DNA of 64,000 nucleotides, taken from the NCBI RefSeq assembly GCF_041154455.1, contig NZ_AP028664.1, positions 993,001 through 1,057,000 of the forward strand, written 5' to 3'. This DNA comes from Variovorax sp. V213 (lineage in GTDB: Bacteria; Pseudomonadota; Gammaproteobacteria; Burkholderiales; Burkholderiaceae_C). The notes beneath the pieces are model-generated. The model searched no databases, was not told the DNA's origin, and saw only the letters and a program-made list of their open reading frames with translations. Made by a program: the position numbers and the translations under genes. Of this stretch, positions 1 to 8,474 are shown piece after piece (the stretch's first letter is position 1; every line of letters begins with the position of its first letter).

Positions 1-671
1 TGCACCGCGCGCGAGCGCGCCATGCGGCCCGCCAGGCGCTGCACCGCGTGGCCGACCTTCGATTCGCTCCGCAGCAGCATCGGCCACACCGCCAGGCCGA
101 GCACGCAGGCCAGCCCCAGCCCGAAGGCGTAGGGGTTGAAGGTACCGATCTGCAGCGCCATGGCATGCAGCTGCGAGAACACGTCCGCCGGCATCTTGGC
201 CACCGTGAGCCCGAGCAGGTCCTTGAGCTGCGACAGCAGGATCAGCACCGCAATGCCGTTGGTGAAGCCGACCACGATCGACAGCGGCACGAAACGCACC
301 AGCCGGCCGAGCCCGAACAGCCCCGCCGCGAACAGCAGCACCCCGGCGCAGGCGGTCGATATCAGCAGGTTCGCCACGCCGTAGCGTTCGACGATGCCGT
401 AGACAATCACGATGAACGCGCCGGCGGGACCGCCGATCTGCACCGCCGAGCCGCCCAGCAGCGAAATCAGGAACCCCGCGATGATCGCTGTCCAGATGCC
501 GGCCTCGGGCTTGAGCCCCGAGGCGATGGCAAACGCCATGGCCAGCGGCAGCGCCACGATGCCGACCGTGGCGCCCGCGCCCAGGTCCTTGAAAAAGCGT
601 GTCCGGTCGTAGCCCGCCAGCGCGTCCAGCAGGCGCGGGCGAAAGCGGGTGATGTTCAGCGGTGACTGCAT
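1..671 (-). CDS. SulP family anion permease, 3' part outside window
   Basis: Integral membrane transporter of the SulP (SLC26-like) family, which moves sulfate or other anions across the inner membrane. The visible 223 N-terminal residues begin MQSPLNITRFRP and run into the family's first membrane segments, with the hallmark stretch GIVALPLAMAFAIASG followed by G-rich segments including GGSAVQIGGPAGAF and VVGFTNGIAVLILLSQL. The ATG is at 669-671 on the minus strand. The gene continues past base 1, so the rest of the permease domain and any C-terminal STAS domain cannot be seen. Substrate is not decidable from the sequence; sulfate, bicarbonate or another anion are all possible. Confidence 0.85.
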   Translation of the reverse strand, partial: MQSPLNITRFRPRLLDALAGYDRTRFFKDLGAGATVGIVALPLAMAFAIASGLKPEAGIWTAIIAGFLISLLGGSAVQIGGPAGAFIVIVYGIVERYGVANLLISTACAGVLLFAAGLFGLGRLVRFVPLSIVVGFTNGIAVLILLSQLKDLLGLTVAKMPADVFSQLHAMALQIGTFNPYAFGLGLACVLGLAVWPMLLRSESKVGHAVQRLAGRMARSRAV

Positions 672-712
672 GGGGCACCCATTGTGTACCCCGCGCCGGC
701 GCGGTCCGCCGT

Positions 713-910
713 TCAGTCGCTGTCGGGGATCACCGCATCGGCCGCCGCGCCCACCGCCTTGCCGGTGATGCGCGCGGTGCCAATGGCCGCATCCGCTGCG
801 AGGCCGACCGCGCTGGCCCCCACGCTCACGGCGGTGCCCGCCACGGTCACCACCGCGCAGCCGCTCAGCATGGCGGCGAACGACAGCAGCAGGAGGGTGC
901 GCTTCAGCAT
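713..910 (-). CDS. small lipoprotein, 65 aa
   Basis: Short exported lipoprotein. The start MLKRTLLLLSFAAML is a basic-plus-hydrophobic signal peptide ending in the lipobox LSGC, so Cys would be lipidated and the mature part is only about 45 residues rich in Ala, Val and Gly, ending in AVIPDSD. An upstream in-frame ATG at 1006 exists but would bury the signal peptide inside the protein, so the 910 start is preferred. Function unknown; small Gly/Ala-rich lipoproteins of this look are common in Burkholderiales envelopes. It sits 16 bases after metG on the same strand and may be cotranscribed. Confidence 0.75.
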   Translation of the reverse strand: MLKRTLLLLSFAAMLSGCAVVTVAGTAVSVGASAVGLAADAAIGTARITGKAVGAAADAVIPDSD

Positions 911-926
911 GGGACGGTCCTCTCGG

Positions 927-3029
927 TCAGCGAACCCGCATGCCGGGCGTGGCGCCGGGCCAGGGTTCCAGCACATGGATGCCGGGGTTGGCTTTTTCGT
1001 CGCCATGGCTGGCGGCCAGCACCATGCCTTCGCTGATGCCGAACTTCATCTTGCGCGGCGCCAGGTTGGCGACCAGCACCGTGAGCTTGCCCACGAGCTG
1101 CTCGGGCTCATAGGCCGATGCGATGCCGCTGAACACGTTGCGGGTCTTGCCCTCGCCGGCGTCCAGGGTCAGCCGCAGGAGCTTGGTCGAGCCCTCGACC
1201 TTCTCGCAGGCCACGATCTTCGCGATGCGCAGGTCGATCTTCGCGAAGTCGTCGATGGTGATGATGGGCGCAATGGCCTCGCCACCCGGCAGCGCGCCGG
1301 CCGCCGCGTCCGCGTCCGCGTCAGCGGCAGGCGCCGGTTCGGAGGGTTCGAAGAGCTTGTCGACCATCTTGGCGTCGGCCCGCTGCATCAGGTGCTTGTA
1401 GTCGCCGATGGCATGGCCCACGGGCAGCGCCTGCGCGGCATCGGCCCAGGTGAGCGGCGCGATCTTGAGGAAGGCCTCGACGTTCACGGCGAGCGCCGGC
1501 AGCACCGGCTTCAGGTACAGCGTGAGCAGGCGGAAGGCCTCGATGCACACCGTGCACACGTCGTGCAGCCGCGCCTGCTGGCCTTCCTTCTTGGCCAGCT
1601 CCCAGGGCTTGTTCTGGTCGACGTATTCGTTCACCTTGTCGGCCAGCGCCATCACCTCGCGCAGCGCGCGGGCGTAGTCGCGGCCGTCGTAGAGCGAATG
1701 CAGCTGCGGCGCCGCGTCGCGCAGCGCGAACAGCAGCGCGTCGCCGTCGGCCGACACCTCGCCCAGCTGGCCGCCGAAGCGCTTGCCGATGAAGCCCGCT
1801 GCGCGGCTCGCGATGTTGATGTACTTGCCCACGAGGTCGCTGTTGACGCGTGCCACGAAATCCTCGGGGTTGAAGTCGATGTCCTCGTTGCGGCCGTTGA
1901 GCTTGGCCGCGATGTAGTAGCGCAGCCACTCGGGGTCCAGGCCGATCGAGAGGTACTTGAGCGGGTCGATGCCCGTACCGCGGCTCTTGCTCATCTTCTC
2001 GCCGCTGACGGTCAGGTGGCCGTGTACGTACACAGCGTCGGGCGCCTTGCGGCCGCTGAAATGCAGCATCGCGGGCCAGAACAGCGTGTGGAAGGTGATG
2101 ATGTCCTTGCCGATGAAGTGCACCTGCTCCAGGTCGGGATCGGCCATGTACTCGGTGTACGAGATGCCGTCGCCGCCGAGTTCGATGCAGCGCTTGTCGA
2201 GCAGGTTCTTCAGCGAGGCCAGGTAGCCCACCGGGGCGTCCAGCCACACGTAGAAGTACTTGCCCGGCGCATCGGGAATCTCGATGCCGAAGTAGGGCGC
2301 GTCGCGGCTGATGTCCCAGTCGCCGAGGCCGCCCTTGCCTTCGTCGTCCTTGTAGAGCCACTCGCGGATCTTGTTCTGCACCTCGGGCTGCACGTGGCCG
2401 GCGGCGGTGGTCCATTCCTTCAGGTAGGCCTCGCAGCGCGGGTCCGAGAGCTTGAAGAAGAAGTGCTCCGAGCTGCGAAGCTCCGGCTTGGCACCCGACA
2501 AAGCCGAATAGGGGTTGATCAGCTCGGTGGGCGCGTACACGGCGCCGCACACCTCGCAGTTGTCGCCGTACTGGTCCTTCGAGTGGCAGCTGGGGCATTC
2601 GCCCTTGATGAACCGGTCGGCCAGGAACATGCCCTTGGCGGGGTCGTAGAACTGCTCGACGCTCTTGGTGCTGATGAAGCCATTGGCGCGCAGGTCGCGG
2701 TAGATGTCCTGCGCGAGCTGGTGGTTCTCGGGCGCGTCCGTCGAGTGCCAGTTGTCGAACGAGATGTAGTAGCCGTCGAGGTAGGGCTTGCGGCCCGCCG
2801 CGATCTCGGCCACGAAGGCCTGCGGCGTCACGCCGGCCTTGTCGGCCGCGATGGTGATGGCCGCGCCGTGCGCGTCGTCGGCGCACACGAAGTTGACCTC
2901 GGCGCCATTCATTCGCTGGTTCCGCACCCAGATGTCGGCCTGGATGTATTCCATCATGTGGCCGATATGGAACTTGCCGTTGGCGTAGGGCAGGGCGGTG
3001 GTAACGAAGAGCTTGCGCGGGGCGGACAT
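927..3029 (-). CDS. metG: methionyl-tRNA synthetase
   Basis: Class I aminoacyl-tRNA synthetase that charges tRNA-Met in the cytosol. The 700-residue product shows HIGH at residues 21-24 (GKFHIGHM), a zinc knuckle with Cys pairs in CPSCHSKD and CEVCG near residues 143-160, the KMSKS loop at about 343-347, and an anticodon-binding domain. The last 100 residues (from about 595) are the dimerising EMAP/Trbp111-type tRNA-binding domain, with KIDLRIAKIVACEKVEGS. This is the long MetG form with one zinc knuckle and the C-terminal appendix. The start MSAPRKLFVTTALPYANG is the conserved N-terminus; longer in-frame extensions upstream are not supported. Confidence 0.97.
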   Translation of the reverse strand: MSAPRKLFVTTALPYANGKFHIGHMMEYIQADIWVRNQRMNGAEVNFVCADDAHGAAITIAADKAGVTPQAFVAEIAAGRKPYLDGYYISFDNWHSTDAPENHQLAQDIYRDLRANGFISTKSVEQFYDPAKGMFLADRFIKGECPSCHSKDQYGDNCEVCGAVYAPTELINPYSALSGAKPELRSSEHFFFKLSDPRCEAYLKEWTTAAGHVQPEVQNKIREWLYKDDEGKGGLGDWDISRDAPYFGIEIPDAPGKYFYVWLDAPVGYLASLKNLLDKRCIELGGDGISYTEYMADPDLEQVHFIGKDIITFHTLFWPAMLHFSGRKAPDAVYVHGHLTVSGEKMSKSRGTGIDPLKYLSIGLDPEWLRYYIAAKLNGRNEDIDFNPEDFVARVNSDLVGKYINIASRAAGFIGKRFGGQLGEVSADGDALLFALRDAAPQLHSLYDGRDYARALREVMALADKVNEYVDQNKPWELAKKEGQQARLHDVCTVCIEAFRLLTLYLKPVLPALAVNVEAFLKIAPLTWADAAQALPVGHAIGDYKHLMQRADAKMVDKLFEPSEPAPAADADADAAAGALPGGEAIAPIITIDDFAKIDLRIAKIVACEKVEGSTKLLRLTLDAGEGKTRNVFSGIASAYEPEQLVGKLTVLVANLAPRKMKFGISEGMVLAASHGDEKANPGIHVLEPWPGATPGMRVR

Positions 3030-3188
3030 CGGGAAGGGCGCTTTCGGGAGTGGCGAACTTGCTGGCAACGAAGGCGGCCTGGGGCCGCATTCGGGAACCG
3101 GGCATTTTAGGTGGCGGCACCGCACCTTGCCGAACACCCCCGATCCCGGAGCTCCGCCACGCGTCGCCGGACCCCAGTGACCCGAACG

Positions 3189-3209
3189 GCGCCGGGGTGT
3201 CTCCGGCGC
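3189..3209. repeat. inverted repeat in the metG/icd divergent region
   Basis: GCGCCGG at 3189-3195 and CCGGCGC at 3203-3209 form a perfect 7-bp stem with a 7-base loop, in the 269-base gap between divergent metG and the isocitrate dehydrogenase gene. No T-run follows, so it does not look like a terminator. It could be a structured leader or a protein site; in such GC-rich DNA chance is also possible. Confidence 0.3.
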
Positions 3210-3261
3210 GACGTATGCTCCACCCCGCGCGTTTCGCCACGCTCCCTTCCATATGGCGAAG

Positions 3262-3283
3262 AGATATACAAGACAGATATACA
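3262..3283 (+). promoter_or_regulatory. two 9-bp direct repeats before isocitrate dehydrogenase
   Basis: AGATATACA occurs at 3262-3270 and again at 3275-3283, 13 bases apart start to start, in an unusually AT-rich patch ending 15 bases before the ATG at 3299. The spacing and position suit a regulator half-site pair or a leader element. No regulator can be assigned from sequence alone. Confidence 0.35.
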
Positions 3284-3298
3284 GAAAGCGAGTCTCCG

Positions 3299-4330
3299 AT
3301 GACCACCCCCATTTCCGCAACCCTGATTCCCGGCGATGGCATCGGCCCCGAAATCGTCGACGCCACCCTGGCCGCGCTCGATGCGCTGAAGGCGCCCTTC
3401 GAGTGGGACCGCCAGATTGCCGGCCTCGGCGGCGTCCAGGCTTCGGGCGATCCGCTGCCGCAAGCCACGCTGGACAGCATCCGCCGCACCCGCCTGGCCC
3501 TCAAGGGGCCGCTGGAGACGCCGTCGGGCGGCGGCTACCGCTCGTCGAACGTGCGGCTGCGCGAAGAATTCCAGCTCTATGCCAACCTGCGCCCCGCGCG
3601 CACCATCATTCCGGGCGGCCGCTTCGACAAGATCGATCTGATGGTCGTGCGCGAGAACCTCGAGGGCCTGTACATCGGCCATGAGCACTATGTGCGCATC
3701 GACGGCGACCCGCATGCCGTGGGCATGGCCACCGGCATCAACACGCGCCAGGGGTGCCTGCGCCTGCTCGAATACGCTTTCGAGACCGCCGTTGCCACCG
3801 GGCGCAAGAAGGTCACGCTGGTCCACAAGGCCAACATCATGAAGGTGCTGACCGGCCTGTTCCTCGAGACCGGCCTCCGGCTCTATGAAGAGAAGTACAA
3901 GGGCAAGTTCGAGCTCGACACGATCATCGTCGACGCCTGCGCGATGAAGCTGGTGCTCAATCCCTGGCAGTTCGACATGCTGGTGACGACCAACCTGTTC
4001 GGCGACATCCTGTCCGACCTGGTGGCGGGCCTGGTCGGCGGCCTGGGCATGGCGCCGGGGGCCAACATCGGCGCCGATGCGGCGATCTTCGAGGCCGTGC
4101 ACGGCTCGGCGCCCGACATTGCCGGCAAGGGCATTGCCAACCCCACCGCACTGCTGCTGGCCGCCGCACTGATGCTCGAGCACGTCAGGCTGCCCGAGCT
4201 GGCCACGCGCCTGCGCAAGGCCATCGACGACACGCTCAACATCGACAAGGTGCGCACCGGCGACCTCGGCGGCACCGCGGGCACGGCAGCGTTCACGAAA
4301 GCACTGGTCAGCCGCATCCAGAACGGCTGA
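3299..4330 (+). CDS. NAD-type isocitrate/isopropylmalate dehydrogenase family, likely isocitrate dehydrogenase
   Basis: Beta-decarboxylating dehydrogenase of 343 residues, most like NAD-dependent isocitrate dehydrogenase of the TCA cycle (isocitrate to 2-oxoglutarate). It begins with the family hallmark TLIPGDGIGPEIVDATL, has the substrate-loop region YANLRPARTIIPGG, VVRENLEGLYIGHEHY, the Lys-bearing VHKANIMKV, and the nucleotide/metal motif FGDILSDL followed by HGSAPDIAGKGIANPTA. HGSAPDIAGK with the upstream sequences fits the short bacterial NAD-IDH type rather than LeuB, which usually carries a different substrate loop. The ATG at 3299 begins the conserved N-terminus. Homoisocitrate or tartrate dehydrogenase activity cannot be excluded. 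Confidence 0.85.
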   Translation: MTTPISATLIPGDGIGPEIVDATLAALDALKAPFEWDRQIAGLGGVQASGDPLPQATLDSIRRTRLALKGPLETPSGGGYRSSNVRLREEFQLYANLRPARTIIPGGRFDKIDLMVVRENLEGLYIGHEHYVRIDGDPHAVGMATGINTRQGCLRLLEYAFETAVATGRKKVTLVHKANIMKVLTGLFLETGLRLYEEKYKGKFELDTIIVDACAMKLVLNPWQFDMLVTTNLFGDILSDLVAGLVGGLGMAPGANIGADAAIFEAVHGSAPDIAGKGIANPTALLLAAALMLEHVRLPELATRLRKAIDDTLNIDKVRTGDLGGTAGTAAFTKALVSRIQNG

Positions 4331-4355
4331 AGCGGAGGCGGCTTCCCGGGACTTC

Positions 4356-5075
4356 ATGAGAAAGCTGCTGCTCCTGTTGGCCTTGTGCGTGGCCGGCGCG
4401 GCCAGCCTGGCCGCCGCGGCGGCCGATGCCGAGCCGCGCTACACCGTCGTGAAGATCGACCTTCGCAAGGAACGGCTCGAGCTGTTCCTGCGCGACGATG
4501 CGGGCGTCGAGTTGAAGCGCTTCGACCGCCTGGAGGCCTGGCTCGCCGCGCAGAACCGGCAGCTCCTGTTCGCGATGAATGCCGGCATGTACCACGCCGA
4601 CTTTTCCCCGGTGGGCCTCCTGGTGCAGGAGGGGCGCGAGGTTTCGCCGCTCAACCTGTCGACCGACGCGGGCAACTTCTTCCTCAAGCCCAACGGCGTG
4701 TTCCTGGTGTCCCGCACGGGGAGGCCGCGCGTGGTCGAGTCGTCGGAGTACCCGGCGCTGTCCAAGGGCGTTCGGCTGGCGACGCAGTCGGGCCCGCTGC
4801 TGCTGCGCCGAGGCAGGGTGCATCCCGCTTTCATTCCCGACTCGGATTCGCGCAAGATCCGCAACGGCGTGGGCGTGTCGGGCCATACGGCGATCTTCGT
4901 GATCAGCGAACAACCGGTGAACTTTTACGAGTTCGCGCTCTACTTTCGCGACGTGCTGCGCTGCCGCGACGCGCTCTACCTCGACGGCACCGTGTCGGCA
5001 TTGCATTCGCCCTCCTTGCGGCGCAGCGATTTCGTCAGGGAGCTGGGCCCGATACTCGGCGTGGCGGTGCCATGA
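4356..5075 (+). CDS. exported phosphodiester glycosidase-like (NAGPA/DUF2233) protein
   Basis: Secreted 239-residue protein. A signal peptide (MRKLLLLLALCVAGAASLAA) leads to a single domain with LLFAMNAGMY, FFLKPNGVFLV, ATQSGPLLL, RNGVGVSG and the late DALYLDGTVSAL, the signature order of the phosphodiester glycosidase domain named for human N-acetylglucosamine-1-phosphodiester glycosidase. The bacterial members probably act on sugar-phosphodiester linkages in the envelope, but their substrates are mostly unknown. It lies 25 bases after the dehydrogenase and 44 before yceH on the same strand. The catalytic assignment is by family only. Confidence 0.82.
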   Translation: MRKLLLLLALCVAGAASLAAAAADAEPRYTVVKIDLRKERLELFLRDDAGVELKRFDRLEAWLAAQNRQLLFAMNAGMYHADFSPVGLLVQEGREVSPLNLSTDAGNFFLKPNGVFLVSRTGRPRVVESSEYPALSKGVRLATQSGPLLLRRGRVHPAFIPDSDSRKIRNGVGVSGHTAIFVISEQPVNFYEFALYFRDVLRCRDALYLDGTVSALHSPSLRRSDFVRELGPILGVAVP

Positions 5076-5119
5076 ACCGGCTTCAGGACACCGCGTTTTC
5101 ATTCAGGATTTATTGAGCA

Positions 5120-5806
5120 ATGACCCAGGCCCTTCCCATTCTTTCGCTCGTCGAAACCCGCGTGCTCGGCGTGCTGGCCGAGAAGCAGCGCACCGTGCCC
5201 GACAGCTATCCGCTGACGCTCAACTCGCTGGTGTCCGGCTGCAACCAGAAGACCAGCCGCAGCCCGGTGCTCGAACTGAGCGAGGCGCAGGTGCAGGCCG
5301 CCATCGACAGCCTGAAGGGCTACAGCCTGGTGGCGGAAACCAGCGGCGGCCGGGCCTTTCGCTACGAACACAACGTCGACCGCGTGCTGCGCATTCCGTC
5401 GCAGTCGGTCATCCTGCTCACCGTGCTGATGCTGCGCGGCCCGCAAACGGCCGGCGAACTGCGCATTGCCTGCGACCGCATGCACAACTTCGCCGACATC
5501 TCGTCGGTCGAAGGCTTTCTCGATGAACTCACCGAGCGTCCGGCCGGCGCCTTGGTGGTGAAGCTCGCGCGCCTGCCGGGCGCGCGCGAAAGCCGCTGGG
5601 CGCATCTGCTGAGCGGCGCGCCGGCGGAAGAGCTCGCCGGGCCGGGTGGCGGCTCGGCCGAGGGAGCGTATGCACCTCACGATGCATCGCTCGGCGAGGT
5701 CGCGGCGCTCAAGGCCAACGTGGCGCGGCTCGAGGCCGAGCTCGCCTCTCTCAAGGCGCTGGTGGGGCGGGTGTGCTCGGAACTCGGAATTTCCGAGGCG
5801 AAGTGA
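5120..5806 (+). CDS. yceH: YceH family (DUF480) protein
   Basis: A 228-residue protein of the YceH family. The N-terminal stretch LVETRVLGVLAEKQRTVPD, then YPLTLNSLVSGCNQKT, SRSPVLELSE and later SVILLTVLMLRGPQTAGELR show the two tandem winged-helix domains of this family. The last 40 residues (VAALKANVARLEAELASLK) form a predicted coiled coil that could mediate dimerisation. Role unknown; the fold suggests nucleic-acid or protein binding. Residue spacing and length match the family. Confidence 0.88.
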   Translation: MTQALPILSLVETRVLGVLAEKQRTVPDSYPLTLNSLVSGCNQKTSRSPVLELSEAQVQAAIDSLKGYSLVAETSGGRAFRYEHNVDRVLRIPSQSVILLTVLMLRGPQTAGELRIACDRMHNFADISSVEGFLDELTERPAGALVVKLARLPGARESRWAHLLSGAPAEELAGPGGGSAEGAYAPHDASLGEVAALKANVARLEAELASLKALVGRVCSELGISEAK

Positions 5807-5822
5807 TCCGGCGTCGCGGGCA

Positions 5823-6398
5823 CTAGCCCGTCAGTGCCGTTGTTGTCGGCGGCACCGGCCGCGCAGACCGCACCTCGCCGGCCAGCTGCAGCAATTCGTC
5901 GACTTCCCAATGGTCGTCGGCATGCGCGCCGTACTTGCACGCCACGATGCGCCCCTGCGCGTCGACGAGAAAGTCCGCCGGCAGACCCAGGATGCCATTC
6001 TCGGCCCGGGTGTAGAAACGCCTGGCCGCCAGGATCCACCGCAGCCCGCTCCAGAAGACGCGGATATTCAAGAGCGCTCGCACCGAGGTCTCGACGCCGA
6101 ACGCCTTGAAGTACTTCTTGCCGGGGTCGGCAATGCAATCGAATGGAAGCTGCGCCTGGTACTTGAGCATTTCTTCGCGTGACGAATGAAAGAAGACGAG
6201 CTGGCGGATGCCGGCCGCGGCAATTTCCGCATGGCGCCTGCCCATGGTGAGGAGGTGAAAGTTGCACACCGGGCAGCCCGCGAAACGCCGGAACTGAAGA
6301 TGCACGTAGCGCGGCAGCGGGTCCGGAACATGGACGGGCATGCCGTGGATGGTGCTGGCGGTAATCAGGGGAGCGGCGTTGCCGGGCGCGAATTTCAC
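5823..6398 (-). CDS. peroxiredoxin-like (AhpC/TSA_2) thiol protein
   Basis: Thioredoxin-fold protein of 191 residues in the peroxiredoxin-like AhpC/TSA_2 group. It carries a CxxC in FAGCPVCNFHL (about residues 40-50), then LVFFHSSREEML, FDCIADPGKKYFKAFGVE and LPADFLVDAQGRIVACKYG, the family order. A peroxidase or disulfide-reductase role is inferred; no substrate is known. The start codon is GTG at 6396-6398, chosen because it gives the conserved start before GNAAPLI. It is divergent from the TetR gene with an intervening 15-bp palindrome, so the TetR protein probably controls it. Confidence 0.78.
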   Translation of the reverse strand: MKFAPGNAAPLITASTIHGMPVHVPDPLPRYVHLQFRRFAGCPVCNFHLLTMGRRHAEIAAAGIRQLVFFHSSREEMLKYQAQLPFDCIADPGKKYFKAFGVETSVRALLNIRVFWSGLRWILAARRFYTRAENGILGLPADFLVDAQGRIVACKYGAHADDHWEVDELLQLAGEVRSARPVPPTTTALTG

Positions 6399-6415
6399 GG
6401 GCTTTCCTTTTTTAA

Positions 6416-6430
6416 ACGTACACCGTACGT
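6416..6430. promoter_or_regulatory. candidate TetR operator, perfect 6-bp inverted repeat
   Basis: ACGTAC, a 3-base spacer ACC, then GTACGT form a perfect inverted repeat. It lies in the 78-base gap between the GTG start of the peroxiredoxin-like gene (6398, minus) and the ATG of the tetR gene (6477, plus), the usual place for a TetR operator acting on both genes. AT-rich sequence at 6431-6443 could hold the tetR -10 region. Confidence 0.6.
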
Positions 6431-6476
6431 AATTGAATATACTCGCGTCTTCCGAACTGCGTCAACATCCACTCTT

Positions 6477-7127
6477 ATGGGACGACCCGCCAAATTCACG
6501 CATTCACAGCTCCAGGCCGCCGCGTTGGCTCTTGTCGACAGGGAAGGGCTGTCGGGGCTGTCCATGCGCGCGCTGGCCAGCGAGCTCGGCACCGGCGCGA
6601 TGACGCTCTACAACTACGTTTCGCAGCGCGAGGACATCGACCTGCTGGTGGTGGAGGCGGTGATCGGCGAGGCGCGCTGGCCCGAAGGCAGTCACGCGGC
6701 CTGGCAGGACGAAGTCCGGGTCATCGCCACTGCGTTGTGGCAGGCGGTACGGGCCCATCCCCATGCCATTGCGCTGATCCTTACGCGCCGAAGCCGTTCG
6801 CCGGCCGTCTTCGAGGCGACCGAGGCGATGCTGCGCGCCCTGGCCCGCAGCGGACGCTCGGGGCAGGCGCTGCTCATCGCCTTCCGGGCCGTGTCGGGCC
6901 TGATCACGGGGCTCGCGCAGTCGGAACTTGCGGGTCCGCTGGCCTTGCAGGCGTCGGAGTCGGCGGAGCTCACCATCGAACGATTCCGGGCCTTGCCGGA
7001 AGACCGCTTTGCGCACCTGATCGACATCGCGAATGCAGCGACTGGCAGCACGGCCGACCGAGAGTTTCAAGCCAGCCTGGACCTGTTGCTGGCAGGGCTT
7101 TCCGCAGAGGGCAGCGCCGCGCGCTGA
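6477..7127 (+). CDS. TetR family transcriptional regulator
   Basis: DNA-binding repressor-type protein of 216 residues. The N-terminal helix-turn-helix shows ALALVDREGLSGLSMRALA, then ELGTGAMTLYNYVSQRED at residues 20-55. The C-terminal half is all-helical and variable, as expected for an effector-binding domain (TetR_C type). The ATG at 6477 gives MGRPAKFTHSQLQ, a normal TetR start. Divergent from the peroxiredoxin-like gene with a palindrome between them, so likely an autoregulated local repressor. Effector unknown. Confidence 0.9.
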   Translation: MGRPAKFTHSQLQAAALALVDREGLSGLSMRALASELGTGAMTLYNYVSQREDIDLLVVEAVIGEARWPEGSHAAWQDEVRVIATALWQAVRAHPHAIALILTRRSRSPAVFEATEAMLRALARSGRSGQALLIAFRAVSGLITGLAQSELAGPLALQASESAELTIERFRALPEDRFAHLIDIANAATGSTADREFQASLDLLLAGLSAEGSAAR

Positions 7128-7133
7128 TCTCCG

Positions 7134-8327
7134 TCAGGCTGCGGCTTCCCATCCGAAGAACCGCAGCACCTCGCTTTTCTGCTGCATCGCGTCGGCCCGC
7201 CCGAGCGCCATAAGCTCGCGCGTGTAGGCCGATTCAAACAGCAGGTAGCTTGCGAGCGCGCCGCCCTTCACGTCGGCCGCGGCCTTGGAGCCGCCCAGCA
7301 GGTGGCGCACCGCGCCGGGCAGGGCATCGACATGGCGTGCCGCAATCACGTCGAGCCGCTCCGACGGAGAAATCACCAGCAGGTCGAGCGGACGCAGCGA
7401 GCTCGACTTGCGCGCTTCTTCGGGTATGAGGCCGAGCGTGTGGTTGATGCGCCGCAGCCGCTCGATGTCCACGGCCAGCGCGTCGAGAAAGATGCTCGAC
7501 AGTGCGTGGCCCGCGATCTGCGCCATGGTGGGATAGCCGCTGTAGGTGTTGGGCGCGTCGGTGTCGCGCGGCTCATGCATGCGGCCGGCGCCGATCACCA
7601 GGATGCGCTTGGCGCCGAGGTGGATCGCCGCGGCAATCGGCGCCGACTGGCGCATCGAGCCGTCGCCGAAATATTCGGTATGTCCCTGCATCGGCAGCGC
7701 CGTGGCCGGAAACACGAAGGGAATGGCCGACGAGGCCAGCAGGTGCGCATGGCTGATGCGGCCGCGCACCGAGAGCCGCTGCGAACGCACCCAGGGCTCC
7801 ATCGGCACAGCGGCTTCGAAGAAGGTCACGTGCTCGCCCGAGCTGTAGCTCGATGCGGTGACGGCCAGCGCCTGCACGTGGCCTTCCTGCATCAGCCGGG
7901 GCAGGCGTTCCAGCGGCACCATCCGGCCGAGCAACTGGGCCAGCGGCGCGTTGTCGAGCAGCGAACGCGGCCTGACGCGCATCCAGTTGGCCGCGTAGCG
8001 CCCGAGCCCGAGCAGCATGCGCCAGCGCGCGCCGCTGCCAATGACCGAGAGCGAGTCGGCGCGGTACACCTGGCCGGCGTGGAAGTCGCGCCAGACCTGC
8101 GCGATGCGTGCGACGGCTTCGTCGAAGTCGTCGGCGCCGCAGGCCAGCGCGGCCGCGTTGATGGCCCCGGCCGAGGTGCCCGTGATCACGGGGAAGGGAT
8201 TGCCCCCGCCGGCGAAGCCCGCCGCACGCCGGATGCCGGCGATGGCCTCGAGCACGCCGACCTGGTAGGCGGCCCGGGCACCGCCGCCGGTGAGCAATAG
8301 GCCGGTGACCGGGGGTGTCGGAGGCAT
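7134..8327 (-). CDS. patatin-like phospholipase
   Basis: Serine acyl hydrolase of 397 residues with a Ser-Asp dyad. The oxyanion motif GGGARAAYQVGVLEAI is at residues 14-29, the nucleophile elbow is GTSAGAINAAAL (Ser at about residue 52), and the catalytic Asp is in YFGDGSMRQSAPI (about residue 215). It would hydrolyse acyl ester bonds of phospholipids or neutral lipids. No signal peptide or clear membrane anchor is seen, though members often associate peripherally with membranes. It is convergent with the tetR gene, whose stop is only 6 bases away. Confidence 0.9.
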   Translation of the reverse strand: MPPTPPVTGLLLTGGGARAAYQVGVLEAIAGIRRAAGFAGGGNPFPVITGTSAGAINAAALACGADDFDEAVARIAQVWRDFHAGQVYRADSLSVIGSGARWRMLLGLGRYAANWMRVRPRSLLDNAPLAQLLGRMVPLERLPRLMQEGHVQALAVTASSYSSGEHVTFFEAAVPMEPWVRSQRLSVRGRISHAHLLASSAIPFVFPATALPMQGHTEYFGDGSMRQSAPIAAAIHLGAKRILVIGAGRMHEPRDTDAPNTYSGYPTMAQIAGHALSSIFLDALAVDIERLRRINHTLGLIPEEARKSSSLRPLDLLVISPSERLDVIAARHVDALPGAVRHLLGGSKAAADVKGGALASYLLFESAYTRELMALGRADAMQQKSEVLRFFGWEAAA

Positions 8328-8380
8328 TGTTCTTGTTGCTGTGGCTGTTCAGAAAAGGCTCGCTCCCCCATGGTTTGCGG

Positions 8381-8411
8381 GGTGTTGCCCCCGGCAGCGG
8401 GAAGGCGAAGC
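8381..8411. repeat. short dispersed intergenic element, copy 1
   Basis: GGTGTTGCCCCCGG at 8381-8394 followed 9 bases later by GGCGAAGC at 8404-8411. The same two blocks with an 8-base gap occur at 55887-55916. It lies in the 147-base gap between the divergent patatin and apbC genes. Repeat family membership is inferred from these two copies only. Confidence 0.5.
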
Positions 8412-8474
8412 GGCCGGAGCGCGCGGTGCCCGGTGGCAAGCCACTAGACTACCCGCCATTCAGGAGTTAGATCA

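Noticed and set aside
684..3110. Very long plus-strand open frame across metG
   Set aside because: Antisense of metG, whose synthetase motifs are complete. The frame has no domain, and long shadow frames are expected in such GC-rich DNA.
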